Origin: CAZYQW01 sp964649825
GTDB lineage: Bacteria; Planctomycetota; B15-G4; JADJEK01
Length of the DNA: 64,000 bases
Assembly (NCBI GenBank): GCA_964649825.1
Contig: CAZYQW010000147.1
Coordinates: forward strand, 79,125-143,124
Direction of reading: 5' to 3'
Each line of letters opens with the position of its first letter. Within the stretch, counting starts at the first letter, position 1. The notes under the pieces were generated by a model. The model did not search any database. It had not been told where the DNA came from and saw only the letters and a list, made by a program, of their open reading frames with translations. The position numbers and the translations under genes are program-made. Shown here piece by piece: positions 26,970 to 36,451 of this stretch.

Positions 26970-28010
26970 ATGTTTATTTCCAGGCGCAAGACACTTCTTG
27001 GGGTCGATATCGGCACCGACTCCATCAAGGCCGTCGAGCTCACGTCGCAAGGCGACGAGCTCGTTCTGACTGGCTACGGCCAGATCGAGGTGCCGAGCGG
27101 GGCGGAGCACGCGGACGCACTGTCCGACCTCCTGAAGGCCTGCAACTTCCACAGTCGGCGCGCGTCGACGTCGGTTTCGGGCCGATCGGTGATCGTCCGA
27201 TTCCTCTCGATGGTCGACGTGCCCGAATCGAACCTGAAGTCGGCGATTCGCTTCGAGGCGGACAAGTACATCCCGTTCGAGCTTGACGAAGTCGTGATGG
27301 ACTGCGTTCGGCTGCACGGAACCAGCGGTGAGCAGGGAGAGATGCGCGTGCTGCTCGTTGCCGCGAAGCGCGACGTCGTCGACACTCGGGTGCAGCTCCT
27401 GCGCAAGGTGGGGCTGGAGCCGGGACTCATCGACGTCGATCCGTTCGCGGTGGGGAACGCCTTCGAGCTGGTCGCGCGGGCGAACAACGATCCGACGCTC
27501 GGTTCGCGCGTGTCCGCGCTGATCGACATCGGCTCGGCGAAAACGACGGTGACCGTCGTGAAGAACCACGAGCCGCGGTTCACGCGCGAGGTGTACCTCG
27601 GCGGAGAGGACTTCACCGGCGCGGTCGCGAAGCGGCTCGGCGTGGACACCGGCGAGGCGGAGAACCTGAAGCGGGATCCGGGCGAGCGCGAGGAAGAGCT
27701 GCGCAGCGCGCTGAACCACTCGATCGACGAGCTGGCGAGCGAAGTCATGCTGTCGCTCGACTACTACGAGGACCGCCAGGACGGAGAGCGCGTCGAGAAC
27801 GTCTACCTCTCCGGCGGAGGGGCTCGCACGCCGTTCCTCGAGGAGGCCCTCGAGAAGGCGTTCGAACGTGAGACATCGGCGTGGAGCCCGGTCTCCGGCC
27901 TCTCGGTCGATGGCGGCTCGGTCGACGTCGACCTGCTTTCGGGCAACGCTCCGCAGCTCGCGGTCAGCGTCGGCCTCGCGTCACGCGTGGCGAAGGAGGG
28001 ATCCCGATGA
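26970..28010 (+). CDS. pilM: Type IV pilus assembly protein PilM
   Basis: The 346-residue product is an actin-like ATPase: TLLGVDIGTDSIKAVEL, LIDIGSAKTTVTVV and YLSGGGARTPFLEEAL are the phosphate and adenosine motifs. PilM binds the cytoplasmic tail of PilN at the inner membrane. ATG 26970 has GGAG six bases upstream; ATG 26919 in frame would add 17 residues. The stop overlaps pilN by ATGA. Confidence 0.92.
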   Translation: MFISRRKTLLGVDIGTDSIKAVELTSQGDELVLTGYGQIEVPSGAEHADALSDLLKACNFHSRRASTSVSGRSVIVRFLSMVDVPESNLKSAIRFEADKYIPFELDEVVMDCVRLHGTSGEQGEMRVLLVAAKRDVVDTRVQLLRKVGLEPGLIDVDPFAVGNAFELVARANNDPTLGSRVSALIDIGSAKTTVTVVKNHEPRFTREVYLGGEDFTGAVAKRLGVDTGEAENLKRDPGEREEELRSALNHSIDELASEVMLSLDYYEDRQDGERVENVYLSGGGARTPFLEEALEKAFERETSAWSPVSGLSVDGGSVDVDLLSGNAPQLAVSVGLASRVAKEGSR

Positions 28011-28639
28011 TTCGTATCGATCTTCTACCCCCCGAGTACCGGAAGGCGGATCGCACGCCGCCCGGGATCTTCCTCGGCACGATCGGATTCGTCGTGCTCT
28101 TCATGTCGGCGGCCGCGTGCACCGCGTACTTCTGGTTCAGCGTCGTCGGCGGCGCTCGAAGCGACGTCGCGTCGGCTCAGGATCTCCTCGAGTCGAAGCG
28201 CCCGCAGGCGCAGTACTGCGACGCGCTCGAGACCGAGAAGAAGGAGTACGTGGCGCGCTTCGAGCACGTCAAGAACTTCAGCGACAGCCGAATCCTGTGG
28301 ACCAAGAAGCTCGATCAGCTCGCGTCCATCGTGGACGCACCGGCGGAGGCCGACCGGCACCTCGTGTGGTTCGACAGCCTGAGCGTGAAGATGAACGACG
28401 CGCGCAGCCGCGGACTCCACATGAAGGGCAAGTCGGCGACGGGACAGTTGAAGAAGCTCTCGGACTTCAACTCGGACCTGAAGACGCAACCGTTCTTCAA
28501 GGAGTTCGTCGACATCTCGGTCCCGGCCGGCAAGGTCGTCGTCGATGACGAGTTCGATCCTCCCGCCGCGTGGGAATTCGAGGCGAGCCTTCAGATCGAA
28601 GGCGCGGTCGACGACAAGAAGGCGACGAAGAAGAAGTAG
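28007..28639 (+). CDS. pilN: Type IV pilus inner-membrane protein PilN
   Basis: The 210-residue product begins MIRIDLLPPEYRK, a typical PilN cytoplasmic motif that docks on PilM, followed by one transmembrane helix (about 22-47) and a periplasmic helical domain. AAGGAGG lies before the ATG. A Lys-rich end (DKKATKKK) is unusual. Confidence 0.88.
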   Translation: MIRIDLLPPEYRKADRTPPGIFLGTIGFVVLFMSAAACTAYFWFSVVGGARSDVASAQDLLESKRPQAQYCDALETEKKEYVARFEHVKNFSDSRILWTKKLDQLASIVDAPAEADRHLVWFDSLSVKMNDARSRGLHMKGKSATGQLKKLSDFNSDLKTQPFFKEFVDISVPAGKVVVDDEFDPPAAWEFEASLQIEGAVDDKKATKKK

Positions 28640-28660
28640 GCGCAAGGCGGAGGCTCAGCC

Positions 28661-30058
28661 GTGGCAGTCAACATCCAGAAGAACGTCTTGCTCCTCATCG
28701 GGGGCTACGTCGCGACCCTCGCCGGAACCGGAGGGGCAGGTTACTTCATGTACGACGAGTACAAGGAGTCTCGCGACCAGGAGGCCGACCTGAAGAAGCA
28801 GGTCGAGATGGCCGAGATCAAGATCAAGCGCGTTCCGTCGCTCGAGACCGACGTGATCTGTCTGCGCGAGAACGTCGACGAGCTCGTGAAGATCCTCCCC
28901 GACACGAAGGAGGTGAACGAGTTCGTCAACAAGCTGAACGACTTCTCGATCGAGTCGGGGGTCCAGATCAGCTCGTTGAAGCCGGACAAGGATCGCAGCA
29001 AGGAGAAGGAGGTCTTCGACAAGGTCATCTATCGCGTGTCGATGGAGGGGACCGTCGAGCACTTCCTGAGCTTCCTCTCGCTGTGCGAGGGCTGGGAGCG
29101 GTTCGTGCGAGTGACCTCGATCGAGGTCAAGGCGGGCGACTGGACCGACGAGATGGCCCGTGAAGAGGTCGCTCACGAGATCTCGGTGGACCTCGAGACA
29201 TACGCGTACCGCGGTCACGACGACCCGTCGAAGCTCACGACGAACATCCCGAACTACGACCGTCGCCGTGACACGTTGCGCGACGAGATCGTCTCGCGTC
29301 GGGCCGAGATCCGGGTCGAGCGCTACACGCTGGTTCCGAACCCGATCCGCCGCGATCCGTTCGTCGATCCGCGCCGCCGCCTGACCGACGACACTGGCGA
29401 GGGTCTGCCGTACTTCGAGCAGCGATCTCTCGTGGAGGACTTCGTGCTCCGCGCGATCGAGCTCAGCGAGCTCACCAACGCCGTGAACGGCCGCATCAAC
29501 TTCATCCGCCGGCTGGAGCTCGAGAAGGCGATCGACGAGAAGACGTTCACGCTCCAGGCGGACGTCGATGACACGCTCGCCGCGCACTCGATCAGCGACA
29601 TCTCCTTGAGGCGGCGCATCGAGCGCGAGGTGATGCCGGTCTTGAAGTCGATCCTGGAGCGCGACAAGAACGCGACGGCCGCCGCGACGGTGGAGGACCT
29701 GCGCGCGTTCGCCTCGGAAATGGCGGGTCTCGTCGAGGACGCGCAGTACAAGGCCGCGATCAAGAAGTACGACTTCATCGAGGGTCGCGTCGACCCGGAC
29801 GCGCTCAGTGCGGAAGGGGCGGAGCTGCTTCATCTGATCCAGCGGGCGGCTCTCAAGGCGGAGGTCGCGATCGACTTCGAAGACAAGGCGATCGAGATCG
29901 GCGGCGCGATCGTGGCCGCGGATCGATCGGTGGTCGTGGTGAACGGACGGGTGCTCAAAGAGGGCGATGCTCTCGAGGAAGACCTGAAGGTCCACCACAT
30001 CGAGTCGGACCGAATCGAGTTCGAGTATCGGGGTGTGATTCTGGCAAGGACCCGGTGA
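28661..30058 (+). CDS. pilO: Fused PilO-PilP pilus alignment protein
   Basis: The 465-residue product starts with a short cytoplasmic end, a transmembrane helix (about 5-26) and coiled coil, then a PilO-like ferredoxin-fold region (about 60-185). From about 225 it carries the PilP hallmark RRDPFVDPRRR, a long helical stretch, and at about 400-465 a beta domain like PilP/PulC (IEIGGAIVAADRSVVVVNGR). PilP is normally a separate lipoprotein; no lipobox is present here and no other pilP gene lies between pilN and pilQ. GTG start with GGAGG seven bases upstream. Confidence 0.8.
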   Translation: MAVNIQKNVLLLIGGYVATLAGTGGAGYFMYDEYKESRDQEADLKKQVEMAEIKIKRVPSLETDVICLRENVDELVKILPDTKEVNEFVNKLNDFSIESGVQISSLKPDKDRSKEKEVFDKVIYRVSMEGTVEHFLSFLSLCEGWERFVRVTSIEVKAGDWTDEMAREEVAHEISVDLETYAYRGHDDPSKLTTNIPNYDRRRDTLRDEIVSRRAEIRVERYTLVPNPIRRDPFVDPRRRLTDDTGEGLPYFEQRSLVEDFVLRAIELSELTNAVNGRINFIRRLELEKAIDEKTFTLQADVDDTLAAHSISDISLRRRIEREVMPVLKSILERDKNATAAATVEDLRAFASEMAGLVEDAQYKAAIKKYDFIEGRVDPDALSAEGAELLHLIQRAALKAEVAIDFEDKAIEIGGAIVAADRSVVVVNGRVLKEGDALEEDLKVHHIESDRIEFEYRGVILARTR

Positions 30059-30153
30059 CGGAGGTCGCGGGACCGAACTGACACGTCGTTCGCCGGAGGC
30101 TCCACGTCGAGCCGCCGGCGGAAGAGTAACCAAGAGAAGTTGGAGGACATCGG

Positions 30154-31977
30154 ATGCGCACCAACGCGATCCGGATCACTGTGCACGCGTTCGTCGCGTC
30201 GATTCCGTTCTTCGTCGCCGCGCCCGACGTCCAGGCGCAGATCTTCGGAAGCGGTGAACCCGTGGCGGGCTCCGTGGACGAAGCAGCGACGGTCACGTTG
30301 GACGTCATCGATCGTCCGCTCGAGGACGTCCTGAAGCTGATTCGGGACCGCTCTGGCGCCAACATCCTGATGGCGCCGGGGGTGGACGGGACGGTCACCC
30401 TCTCGTTCAAGGGCGTCCCGTGGCGCGAGGCGCTCGAGCTGGTCGCGGAGAACGCAGGCTGCATCGTCGTCGAGAGCCGCGGCCGCGTCCTTCGCGTCGA
30501 GAAACCGCCTCGCCTGTCGATCTCGTTCGAGGACGAGGACGTGCGCAAGGTGATCCAGGCGATCGCCACCCAGGCGGACGCCAACATCGTGGTCGCGCCG
30601 GACGTGAACGGGCTGGTCACGATGAAGATGGAGAACCGGCCTTGGCGCGTGGTGCTCGACGCCGTCATCAAGACGCTCGGCTACTACGTCGTCGAAGAGG
30701 ACCACAACGTCCTCCGGATCGTGACGCGGACCGCGCTCACCGAGCAGCTCGAGACGCGCGTCGTCGAGCTTCGGTACCTGCGACCGAAGGCCACGTACGT
30801 GGCGGCGATCAAGACCGACTTCGCGGTGGGGTCGCCGAAGGAGCCCACGAACGATCCGAACGTCGACTTCCCGTTGCTCGGCGCGCTTCGCAAGCATCTC
30901 TCGGCGAACGGCGAGCTCGACTACTTCGACAAGCAGAACGCGATCTTCGTGAAGGACACGAAGCCGGTCCTCGACCGCATCACCGAGGTGATCGAGCGGC
31001 TCGACGTCGAACCCGCCGAGATCTTCATCGACGTGAAGTTCGTCACCACGTTCGAGTCCGACGGGCTCGACCTGGCGTTCGGCGCCGAGCAGATCACGGC
31101 GACGTTCAACGGCGCGGCGATCCCGTCGAAAGTGCCGTTCAATCTCGGGCCCGGCGGCTTCGATGACGACATCTTCCCGTCGTCGCTCGACGACCAGACG
31201 ATCGCTCCGGCGCTCGGCCCGTTCGGCGGCGCGTTCGTCGACGACCTGGTCTTGAAGACCGGCCTCCTCGACTTCCGGAACACGCGCCTCGCGGTCCGGC
31301 TGAACGAGACGACGAACAAGGTCGACGTCGTCCAGGCGCCGAAGTTGATCACGCTGGACCATCAGGAAGCGACCGTCTTCGTCGGCGACATCATCCGGTA
31401 CGCAGAGACGTCGGCCGCCACGAACCAGGCCGGCGGCCTCGCGTTCTCGGTGAAGGAAGCCGAGAACTCGCCGGTCGAGACCGGGTTCCAGCTCTTGATC
31501 ATCCCGCACGTCGTGCCCGGCACGAACAAGGTGCTGATGACGGTGATCCCGCAAGCGAAGTTCCTCTCCGGCACGAGCGATCCCGACCTCGAGGGTTTCA
31601 ACCGGTTCGGAGTCGAGGGAGCGCAGATCTCGCTGCCGCAGATCACGTCGCAAACCGTCGTCACGAACATGATGCTCGAGAGCGGGCAGACCGGCGTGAT
31701 CGGCGGACTCGTCACGGACCGCACGTCGAAGATCGTGAACAAGGTCCCGTTCCTCGGCGACCTTCCGATCCTCGGCTTCTTCTTCCGCCGCACGCAGGAC
31801 AGCAACGCACACAACAACCTGCTCGTCTTCCTCACGCCGACGATCATCCGGGGCTCGTCCGAGTCCCAGCAGGACGTCGAGAAGGCGCTCGAGGCAGTCC
31901 AGAGTCGGACGCAAGAAGAGTGGGAGGAGATCATCGACAAGATGTCCCCGCAAGGCGACGCGGAGTCGGGCGGCTGA
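30154..31977 (+). CDS. pilQ: Type IV pilus secretin PilQ
   Basis: The 607-residue product has a signal peptide (cut near DVQA-QI, residue 28), STN/N-domain repeats (VTLSFKGVPWREALELV and VTMKMENRPWRVVLDAV) and the C-terminal secretin domain with VIGGLVTDR and VPFLGDLPILGFFF. It forms the outer-membrane gate. GGAGG lies seven bases upstream of the ATG. Confidence 0.95.
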   Translation: MRTNAIRITVHAFVASIPFFVAAPDVQAQIFGSGEPVAGSVDEAATVTLDVIDRPLEDVLKLIRDRSGANILMAPGVDGTVTLSFKGVPWREALELVAENAGCIVVESRGRVLRVEKPPRLSISFEDEDVRKVIQAIATQADANIVVAPDVNGLVTMKMENRPWRVVLDAVIKTLGYYVVEEDHNVLRIVTRTALTEQLETRVVELRYLRPKATYVAAIKTDFAVGSPKEPTNDPNVDFPLLGALRKHLSANGELDYFDKQNAIFVKDTKPVLDRITEVIERLDVEPAEIFIDVKFVTTFESDGLDLAFGAEQITATFNGAAIPSKVPFNLGPGGFDDDIFPSSLDDQTIAPALGPFGGAFVDDLVLKTGLLDFRNTRLAVRLNETTNKVDVVQAPKLITLDHQEATVFVGDIIRYAETSAATNQAGGLAFSVKEAENSPVETGFQLLIIPHVVPGTNKVLMTVIPQAKFLSGTSDPDLEGFNRFGVEGAQISLPQITSQTVVTNMMLESGQTGVIGGLVTDRTSKIVNKVPFLGDLPILGFFFRRTQDSNAHNNLLVFLTPTIIRGSSESQQDVEKALEAVQSRTQEEWEEIIDKMSPQGDAESGG

Positions 31978-32026
31978 TCCAAAGCCGATCCCGGCTGATC
32001 CAAGAGAGGATCTGGTACGCGAATCC

Positions 32027-32062
32027 AGCGAGGTCGGGCGACGAAGGTCTCCCGACCTCGCT
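32027..32062 (+). terminator. Terminator-like hairpin after pilQ
   Basis: A 12-bp perfect stem (32027-32038 with 32051-32062) and a 12-base loop is followed within six bases by TTT. It lies 50 bp after pilQ and would end the pilMNO/PQ transcript. Confidence 0.65.
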
Positions 32063-32712
32063 CGCGTTTCACGCCGGCTCCTCCGTTTCCAGGTAAATCT
32101 GTGGGCACGCGTGGGTTACCGGAACTCGCGCTTGCAGTGGGTCGGGTACGCCGATAGAGTCTCCTCAAGTGCGGGGGTCGACGGTTTCGTCGCGCGACGG
32201 ACGGATCCCATTCATGAATTGGACAATCCCTGGTCCCCCCCTACGGACCCGCGGCGATCGCGAGGCGTTGGAGAGGGGCAAGGGGGTGAGCGCCCGTTTT
32301 TTGAAGAGCCATGCGGCGCTCGAGAGGTCACGGTCAAGCCGCGGTTTTGCCGCGGCCACGGTTTCTGCACGAAAGGCTTGCGGTTTCCCGAGTTGCGACC
32401 GGGGAGCGCGGCCACGGACGCTCGCCCGCCCTCCGGCCCGGCGCCCGCGTGAGAGCCGTGTGGAAGTTCAACGGGGAGGGTAGGCGGACCACGGGCCCTG
32501 CCCGCCGTGTGACACCGTCGAGCGATCGGCTCCGATGTCACTCGTCCGAGGTCAGCGTTGGGATTCGGCGACGGACGCACTTCGTGCCCGTGGCTGTCCT
32601 TCCTTTCGTCTGAACCATGGCGGGGTCAGCGTTTCGCCCCAAGGAGACCGTCGTCGATGTCACCGACGTCCAGGGCGCGACACCGTCGCGGCGGTCTCGC
32701 ACGGAACCACAC
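32063..32712 (+). other. Gene-free 650-bp leader region upstream of RNase E/G
   Basis: No convincing gene was found on either strand. It contains a weak promoter-like pair (TTGCAG, 17 bases, TAGAGT near 32131-32159), a short T6 run at about 32297-32302 and a 7-bp hairpin at 32338-32356. In other bacteria rne has a long, structured leader through which the enzyme controls its own mRNA; that role here is inferred from size and position. It was checked by eye for RNase P RNA and tmRNA signatures, and none was seen. Confidence 0.45.
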
Positions 32713-34671
32713 ATGTCCCGCAAGATGCTCATCAATGCGAGCGAGCCGGAAGAGATCCGGGTCGCCATTGTCGAGGGCAGCATCCTCGAGGAGTACTACG
32801 TCGAGCGCCTGTCGGTCCAATCCGTCCTCGGCGACATCTACAAGGGTCGCGTCACGAACGTAGAGCCGTCGATCGGCGCCGCGTTCGTCGAGTTCGGAGG
32901 ATCGCGCCACGGCTTCCTTCACGTCTCGGACGTGATCGATCCGACCCAGCTCCAGATTCCCGCGAAGGAATCCCGGGAGCGGGAAAAGGAGGTCGACCGC
33001 GCCGACGACGCCTCGGACGAGGACGACGCCTCGGACGAGAAGGATGACGTCGATGCTCTGCCCGATGTCGACGAGGATGCCGCGGCGGAGATCGACGTTG
33101 GTCTCGACGACCCCGACCGCGACGACGGGCCGGCCGAGCCGGAAGGGGGCGGCGCCGAGTCCCTCGCGGACGACGAGGCCGGCATGGCCGACCCGGCCGA
33201 CGTCGAGCTGGACGATTTCGGAGGTGCGCTCGACGCGGACGGAGCCTCGATGGCGGCGGCCGAGGATCGGGCATCCGAGCCGACGTCCGACGACGAGGCG
33301 GACGATCCCCTCGTCGACTCCGGCGACCCGGCGGGCGCGGCCGCCGATCGGCCGGCCGGGGACGCCCGGCGATCGCGGCGTCGCGGCAGAGGCCGCCCTA
33401 CTACGGAGTCCGCGTCGGCCGCGAAGAAGACCACGGTGCAGCAAAACGAGAAGCGCCGCCTGAAGAACATCGGCGAGTACCTCACGCGGGGGCAGGAGGT
33501 CATCGTCCAGGTCACGAAGGACGGCATCGGAACGAAGGGGCCGACGCTCACCACGTATCTGTCGCTTCCCGGCCGTTACCTCGTCCTCATGCCTGGCCTC
33601 GATCGCAAGGGGATCAGCCGCAAGATCGACGACTCGAAGGAGCGGGAGCGACTGCACAAGGTTCTCGACCAGCTCGACGTGCGGGAAGGGCTTGGCTTCA
33701 TCGTTCGCACCGCCGGGGTCGGACAGAGCGCGCGCGCCCTGCAGAAGGACTACCGGTACCTCACCCGCCTTTGGGATCAGGTCGTCGAGAAGACCGAGAA
33801 GAGCCAGGCGCCGAGCCGGATCTATCGCGAGAGCGATCTCGTGATTCGAACGATCCGCGACGTGTACGGGCCGGAGATGGGCGACATCATCATCGACGAC
33901 GAGGACTGCGCGCGGCGCGCGCGCGAGTTCCTGGCCACGGTCATGCCCCGCGCCGTCAAGTCCGTGAAGCTGTACACCGGTGAGCGTCCCCTGTTTGCCG
34001 CGTACGGAATCGAGGACGAGATCGGCCAGCTCTTCATGCACCGCGTCGAGCTTCCATCCGGTGGTTCGCTCATCATCGAGCAGACCGAGGCGCTGGTCGC
34101 GATCGACGTGAACTCGGGCCGCTTCCGCGAGGAGGAGGATCTCGAGGAGACCGCGTACAAGATCAACATCGAGGCGGCGGACGCGATCGCGCGCCAGCTC
34201 CGCCTGCGCGACCTCGGCGGCGTGCTGGTGATCGACTTCATCGACATGCGGTCGGAGAAGCGGCGACGGGCGCTCGAGCGAGCCTTCAAGAACGCCCTCC
34301 GCCACGATCGCGCCCGTATCAAGGTGGCGCGCATGTCCATGTTCGGCACGATCGAGATGACGCGCCAGCGCGTCCGCGCGTCACTGCGCCACTCGATCTT
34401 CGTGCGCTGCCCGACCTGCCGCGGCGCCGGGTACGTGGCCACCGCGGAGACTCTCGAGCTCAACCTCGTTCGCCAGATCAAGATGCTCCTCGCCCGACGG
34501 AACGAGGGGCTCGAGGTGTACCTGAACCAGGCGAACGCCGAGTACCTCTTCAACGAGAAGCGCGAGCGCGTGCTGGAGCTCGAGAGGCTCTCCAACAAGC
34601 CGATCCAGGTCCGGATCGAGCCGGAGCTCCGCAACGATGAATTCCGTATCGTCCCGATGAACGGGCGTTGA
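32713..34671 (+). CDS. rng: Ribonuclease E/G with insert-split S1 domain
   Basis: The 652-residue product has the RNase E/G core: S1 start MLINASEPEEIRVAIVEG, GASH-like HGFLHVSD, a 5'-sensor region, catalytic Asp residues in VAIDVNSGR and LVIDFIDMRSEK, and the zinc-link CPTCRG. The S1 domain is interrupted after about residue 80 by an insert of about 150 residues: first very Asp/Glu-rich, then arginine-rich (RRSRRRGRGRP), before S1 resumes at NIGEYLTRGQEVIVQVTK. There is no long C-terminal scaffold tail. It cuts mRNA and rRNA precursors. An ATG at 32617 is possible but adds 32 unconserved residues. Confidence 0.9.
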   Translation: MSRKMLINASEPEEIRVAIVEGSILEEYYVERLSVQSVLGDIYKGRVTNVEPSIGAAFVEFGGSRHGFLHVSDVIDPTQLQIPAKESREREKEVDRADDASDEDDASDEKDDVDALPDVDEDAAAEIDVGLDDPDRDDGPAEPEGGGAESLADDEAGMADPADVELDDFGGALDADGASMAAAEDRASEPTSDDEADDPLVDSGDPAGAAADRPAGDARRSRRRGRGRPTTESASAAKKTTVQQNEKRRLKNIGEYLTRGQEVIVQVTKDGIGTKGPTLTTYLSLPGRYLVLMPGLDRKGISRKIDDSKERERLHKVLDQLDVREGLGFIVRTAGVGQSARALQKDYRYLTRLWDQVVEKTEKSQAPSRIYRESDLVIRTIRDVYGPEMGDIIIDDEDCARRAREFLATVMPRAVKSVKLYTGERPLFAAYGIEDEIGQLFMHRVELPSGGSLIIEQTEALVAIDVNSGRFREEEDLEETAYKINIEAADAIARQLRLRDLGGVLVIDFIDMRSEKRRRALERAFKNALRHDRARIKVARMSMFGTIEMTRQRVRASLRHSIFVRCPTCRGAGYVATAETLELNLVRQIKMLLARRNEGLEVYLNQANAEYLFNEKRERVLELERLSNKPIQVRIEPELRNDEFRIVPMNGR

Positions 34672-34709
34672 ATCGGATCGGAATCATGGCTCGGACCTCG
34701 TGTGGGCCG

Positions 34710-34738
34710 TTGATTCCGAGTTCGCGAGGCGTTAAGTT
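34710..34738 (+). promoter_or_regulatory. Possible promoter for rplU-rpmA
   Basis: TTGATT (34710-34715), a 17-base spacer and TAAGTT (34733-34738) lie 32 bp before rplU. The boxes are only partial matches. Confidence 0.35.
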
Positions 34739-34769
34739 ACGAGGCTCGTTTGCGTAGCGGAGGTCACCT

Positions 34770-35069
34770 GTGTACGCGATCATTCGAGACGGCGGTCACC
34801 AGTACCGCGTGTCCGCTGGCGACAGCATCCTGATCGAGCGCACCGGCATGGCCGCGGGCGACTCGATCACGTTCAACGAAGTCCTGTTCGCCGACGGCCG
34901 CGTCGGATCACCGACGATCGAGGGCGCCTCGGTCGTGGCGGTGGTCGAGGGCGAGACCAAGGCGGACAAGATCTACGTGGTCAAGTACAAGCGCCGCAAG
35001 AACTACCGGCGCCGCTTCGGGCACCGCCAGAAGCTGACCAAGGTCCAGATCACATCGATCAACGTCTGA
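34770..35069 (+). CDS. rplU: 50S ribosomal protein L21
   Basis: The 99-residue product matches L21 throughout: YAIIRDGGHQYRVSAGDSI at the start and KYKRRKNYRRRFGHRQKLT near the end, an rRNA-binding basic loop. GTG start with GGAGG six bases upstream. It heads the conserved rplU-rpmA-obg order. Confidence 0.97.
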   Translation: MYAIIRDGGHQYRVSAGDSILIERTGMAAGDSITFNEVLFADGRVGSPTIEGASVVAVVEGETKADKIYVVKYKRRKNYRRRFGHRQKLTKVQITSINV

Positions 35070-35082
35070 CGGAGAGCGCGAC

Positions 35083-35343
35083 ATGGCACATAAGAAAGGA
35101 CAGGGCTCCTCTCGAAACGGTCGTGACTCGAAGCCGCAGATGCGCGGCGTCAAGCACTACGCGGGCGAGACCGTCACGGCGGGGTCGATCCTGGTTCGGC
35201 AGCTCGGAACCCGGTACCACCTCGGCCTGAACACCGGCATGGGTCGCGACTACACGATCTTCGCCAAGGTCGATGGGATCGTCCGATTCCAGAGCGGGCG
35301 CAAGGTCAGGGTCCACGTCGACCCGCTCGCGACCGAATCCTGA
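35083..35343 (+). CDS. rpmA: 50S ribosomal protein L27
   Basis: The 86-residue product begins MAHKKGQGSSRNGRDS, the L27 N-terminus that reaches the peptidyl-transferase centre, so no Firmicute-type N-terminal cleavage peptide is present. GGAG lies six bases before the ATG. Confidence 0.97.
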   Translation: MAHKKGQGSSRNGRDSKPQMRGVKHYAGETVTAGSILVRQLGTRYHLGLNTGMGRDYTIFAKVDGIVRFQSGRKVRVHVDPLATES

Positions 35344-35443
35344 CGAGTCGACGAAGGCATTCTTCGGACGACGATCCCGGGGCGCCGATGGGTGCCCCGT
35401 TGTCGTTTCGAGGGCGCCGCTGAAGAGCGAGAGGAGCGAGCCG

Positions 35444-36451
35444 TTGCCGTTTTTGGACGAGGTGCAGATCAACGTCCGGTCCGGCGACGGCGGCAGCGGC
35501 CGGACCTCGTTCCGGCGCGAGAAGTACGTGCCCAAGGGCGGGCCCGACGGTGGGGACGGCGGCAAGGGGGGCGACATCGTGATCGTGGCCGACCGCCGGC
35601 TCTCGTCGCTCGAGTCGCTGCTGGCGAAGCGGACCTTCCGCGCGAAGCATGGCGGCCCGGGAGAAGCGGGACGCCGCCACGGGCGAAACGGCAAGGATCT
35701 CAGAATCGTGGTCCCGGTCGGCACCCTGGTGCGCGACGCGGAGCGCGGTCACGTGCTGCGCGACCTCGATCGTGACGGCGCCGAGCTCATCGTGGCGACG
35801 GGAGGGAACGGAGGGCGCGGGAACTCGCGCTTCGCGACGTCGACGGACCGTACGCCGTCGAGGTCGGAGCCAGGGCAACCGGGAGAGGGGCGTGACATCA
35901 TCCTCGAGCTGAAGCTGATCGCCGACGTCGGGCTCGTCGGCTTCCCGAACGCCGGCAAGTCGACCCTGCTGCACGCCCTGTCGGGGGCGCAGCCGAAGAT
36001 CGGTGCGTACCCGTTCACCACTCTCACCCCGAACCTCGGGATCCTCGAGGTCGACTACGAACCGTACGTCGTGGCCGACGTACCCGGGCTGATCGAGGGA
36101 GCTCACCAGGGGCGTGGGTTGGGAGACCAGTTCTTGCGCCACGTCGAGCGCACTCGAGTACTTCTCCACGTCGTGGACGCATCCGCAGAGACCGATCCGC
36201 TGAAGGCGTGGCGCGCGGTCCGCGACGAGATCGAGGCATACGGTGACGCGCTCGCGGCCAAGCCGGAGGTCGTCGTGCTGAACAAGATCGATGTCGTCGA
36301 GGATCGGACCGCGATCATGCGAGGGCTCGCCGCGGCGGGGGTCGAGGCGTATCTCGTCTCCGCCCTCACCGGGGAAGGGGCGGGGGAGCTGATCGCCGCC
36401 ATCGTCGCTCGCGTCCGCGAGGCAACGGTGTCCGATCCAGCGGCCGACTGA
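35444..36451 (+). CDS. obgE: GTPase ObgE/CgtA
   Basis: The 335-residue product has the Gly-rich Obg fold (VRSGDGGSGRTSFRREKY to about residue 155), then a GTPase domain with GFPNAGKSTLL, DVPGLIEGA and NKID. It binds the 50S subunit and takes part in ribosome maturation and stress control. TTG 35444 fits the family N-terminus (FLDEVQINVRSGDGG) and has AGAGGAG eight bases upstream; a longer frame from 35273 overlaps rpmA and is rejected. There is no C-terminal OCT/TGS extension. Confidence 0.95.
   Translation: MPFLDEVQINVRSGDGGSGRTSFRREKYVPKGGPDGGDGGKGGDIVIVADRRLSSLESLLAKRTFRAKHGGPGEAGRRHGRNGKDLRIVVPVGTLVRDAERGHVLRDLDRDGAELIVATGGNGGRGNSRFATSTDRTPSRSEPGQPGEGRDIILELKLIADVGLVGFPNAGKSTLLHALSGAQPKIGAYPFTTLTPNLGILEVDYEPYVVADVPGLIEGAHQGRGLGDQFLRHVERTRVLLHVVDASAETDPLKAWRAVRDEIEAYGDALAAKPEVVVLNKIDVVEDRTAIMRGLAAAGVEAYLVSALTGEGAGELIAAIVARVREATVSDPAAD

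Noticed and set aside
29830..31953. 707-codon minus-strand frame opposite pilQ
   Set aside because: It mirrors the secretin gene; its residues are rich in Arg, Asp and His with no domain pattern.
32063..32712. Search for RNase P RNA, tmRNA or 6S RNA in the gap before RNase E/G
   Set aside because: None of the conserved motifs of RNase P RNA or tmRNA was found by eye; a 6S-like long hairpin could not be built.
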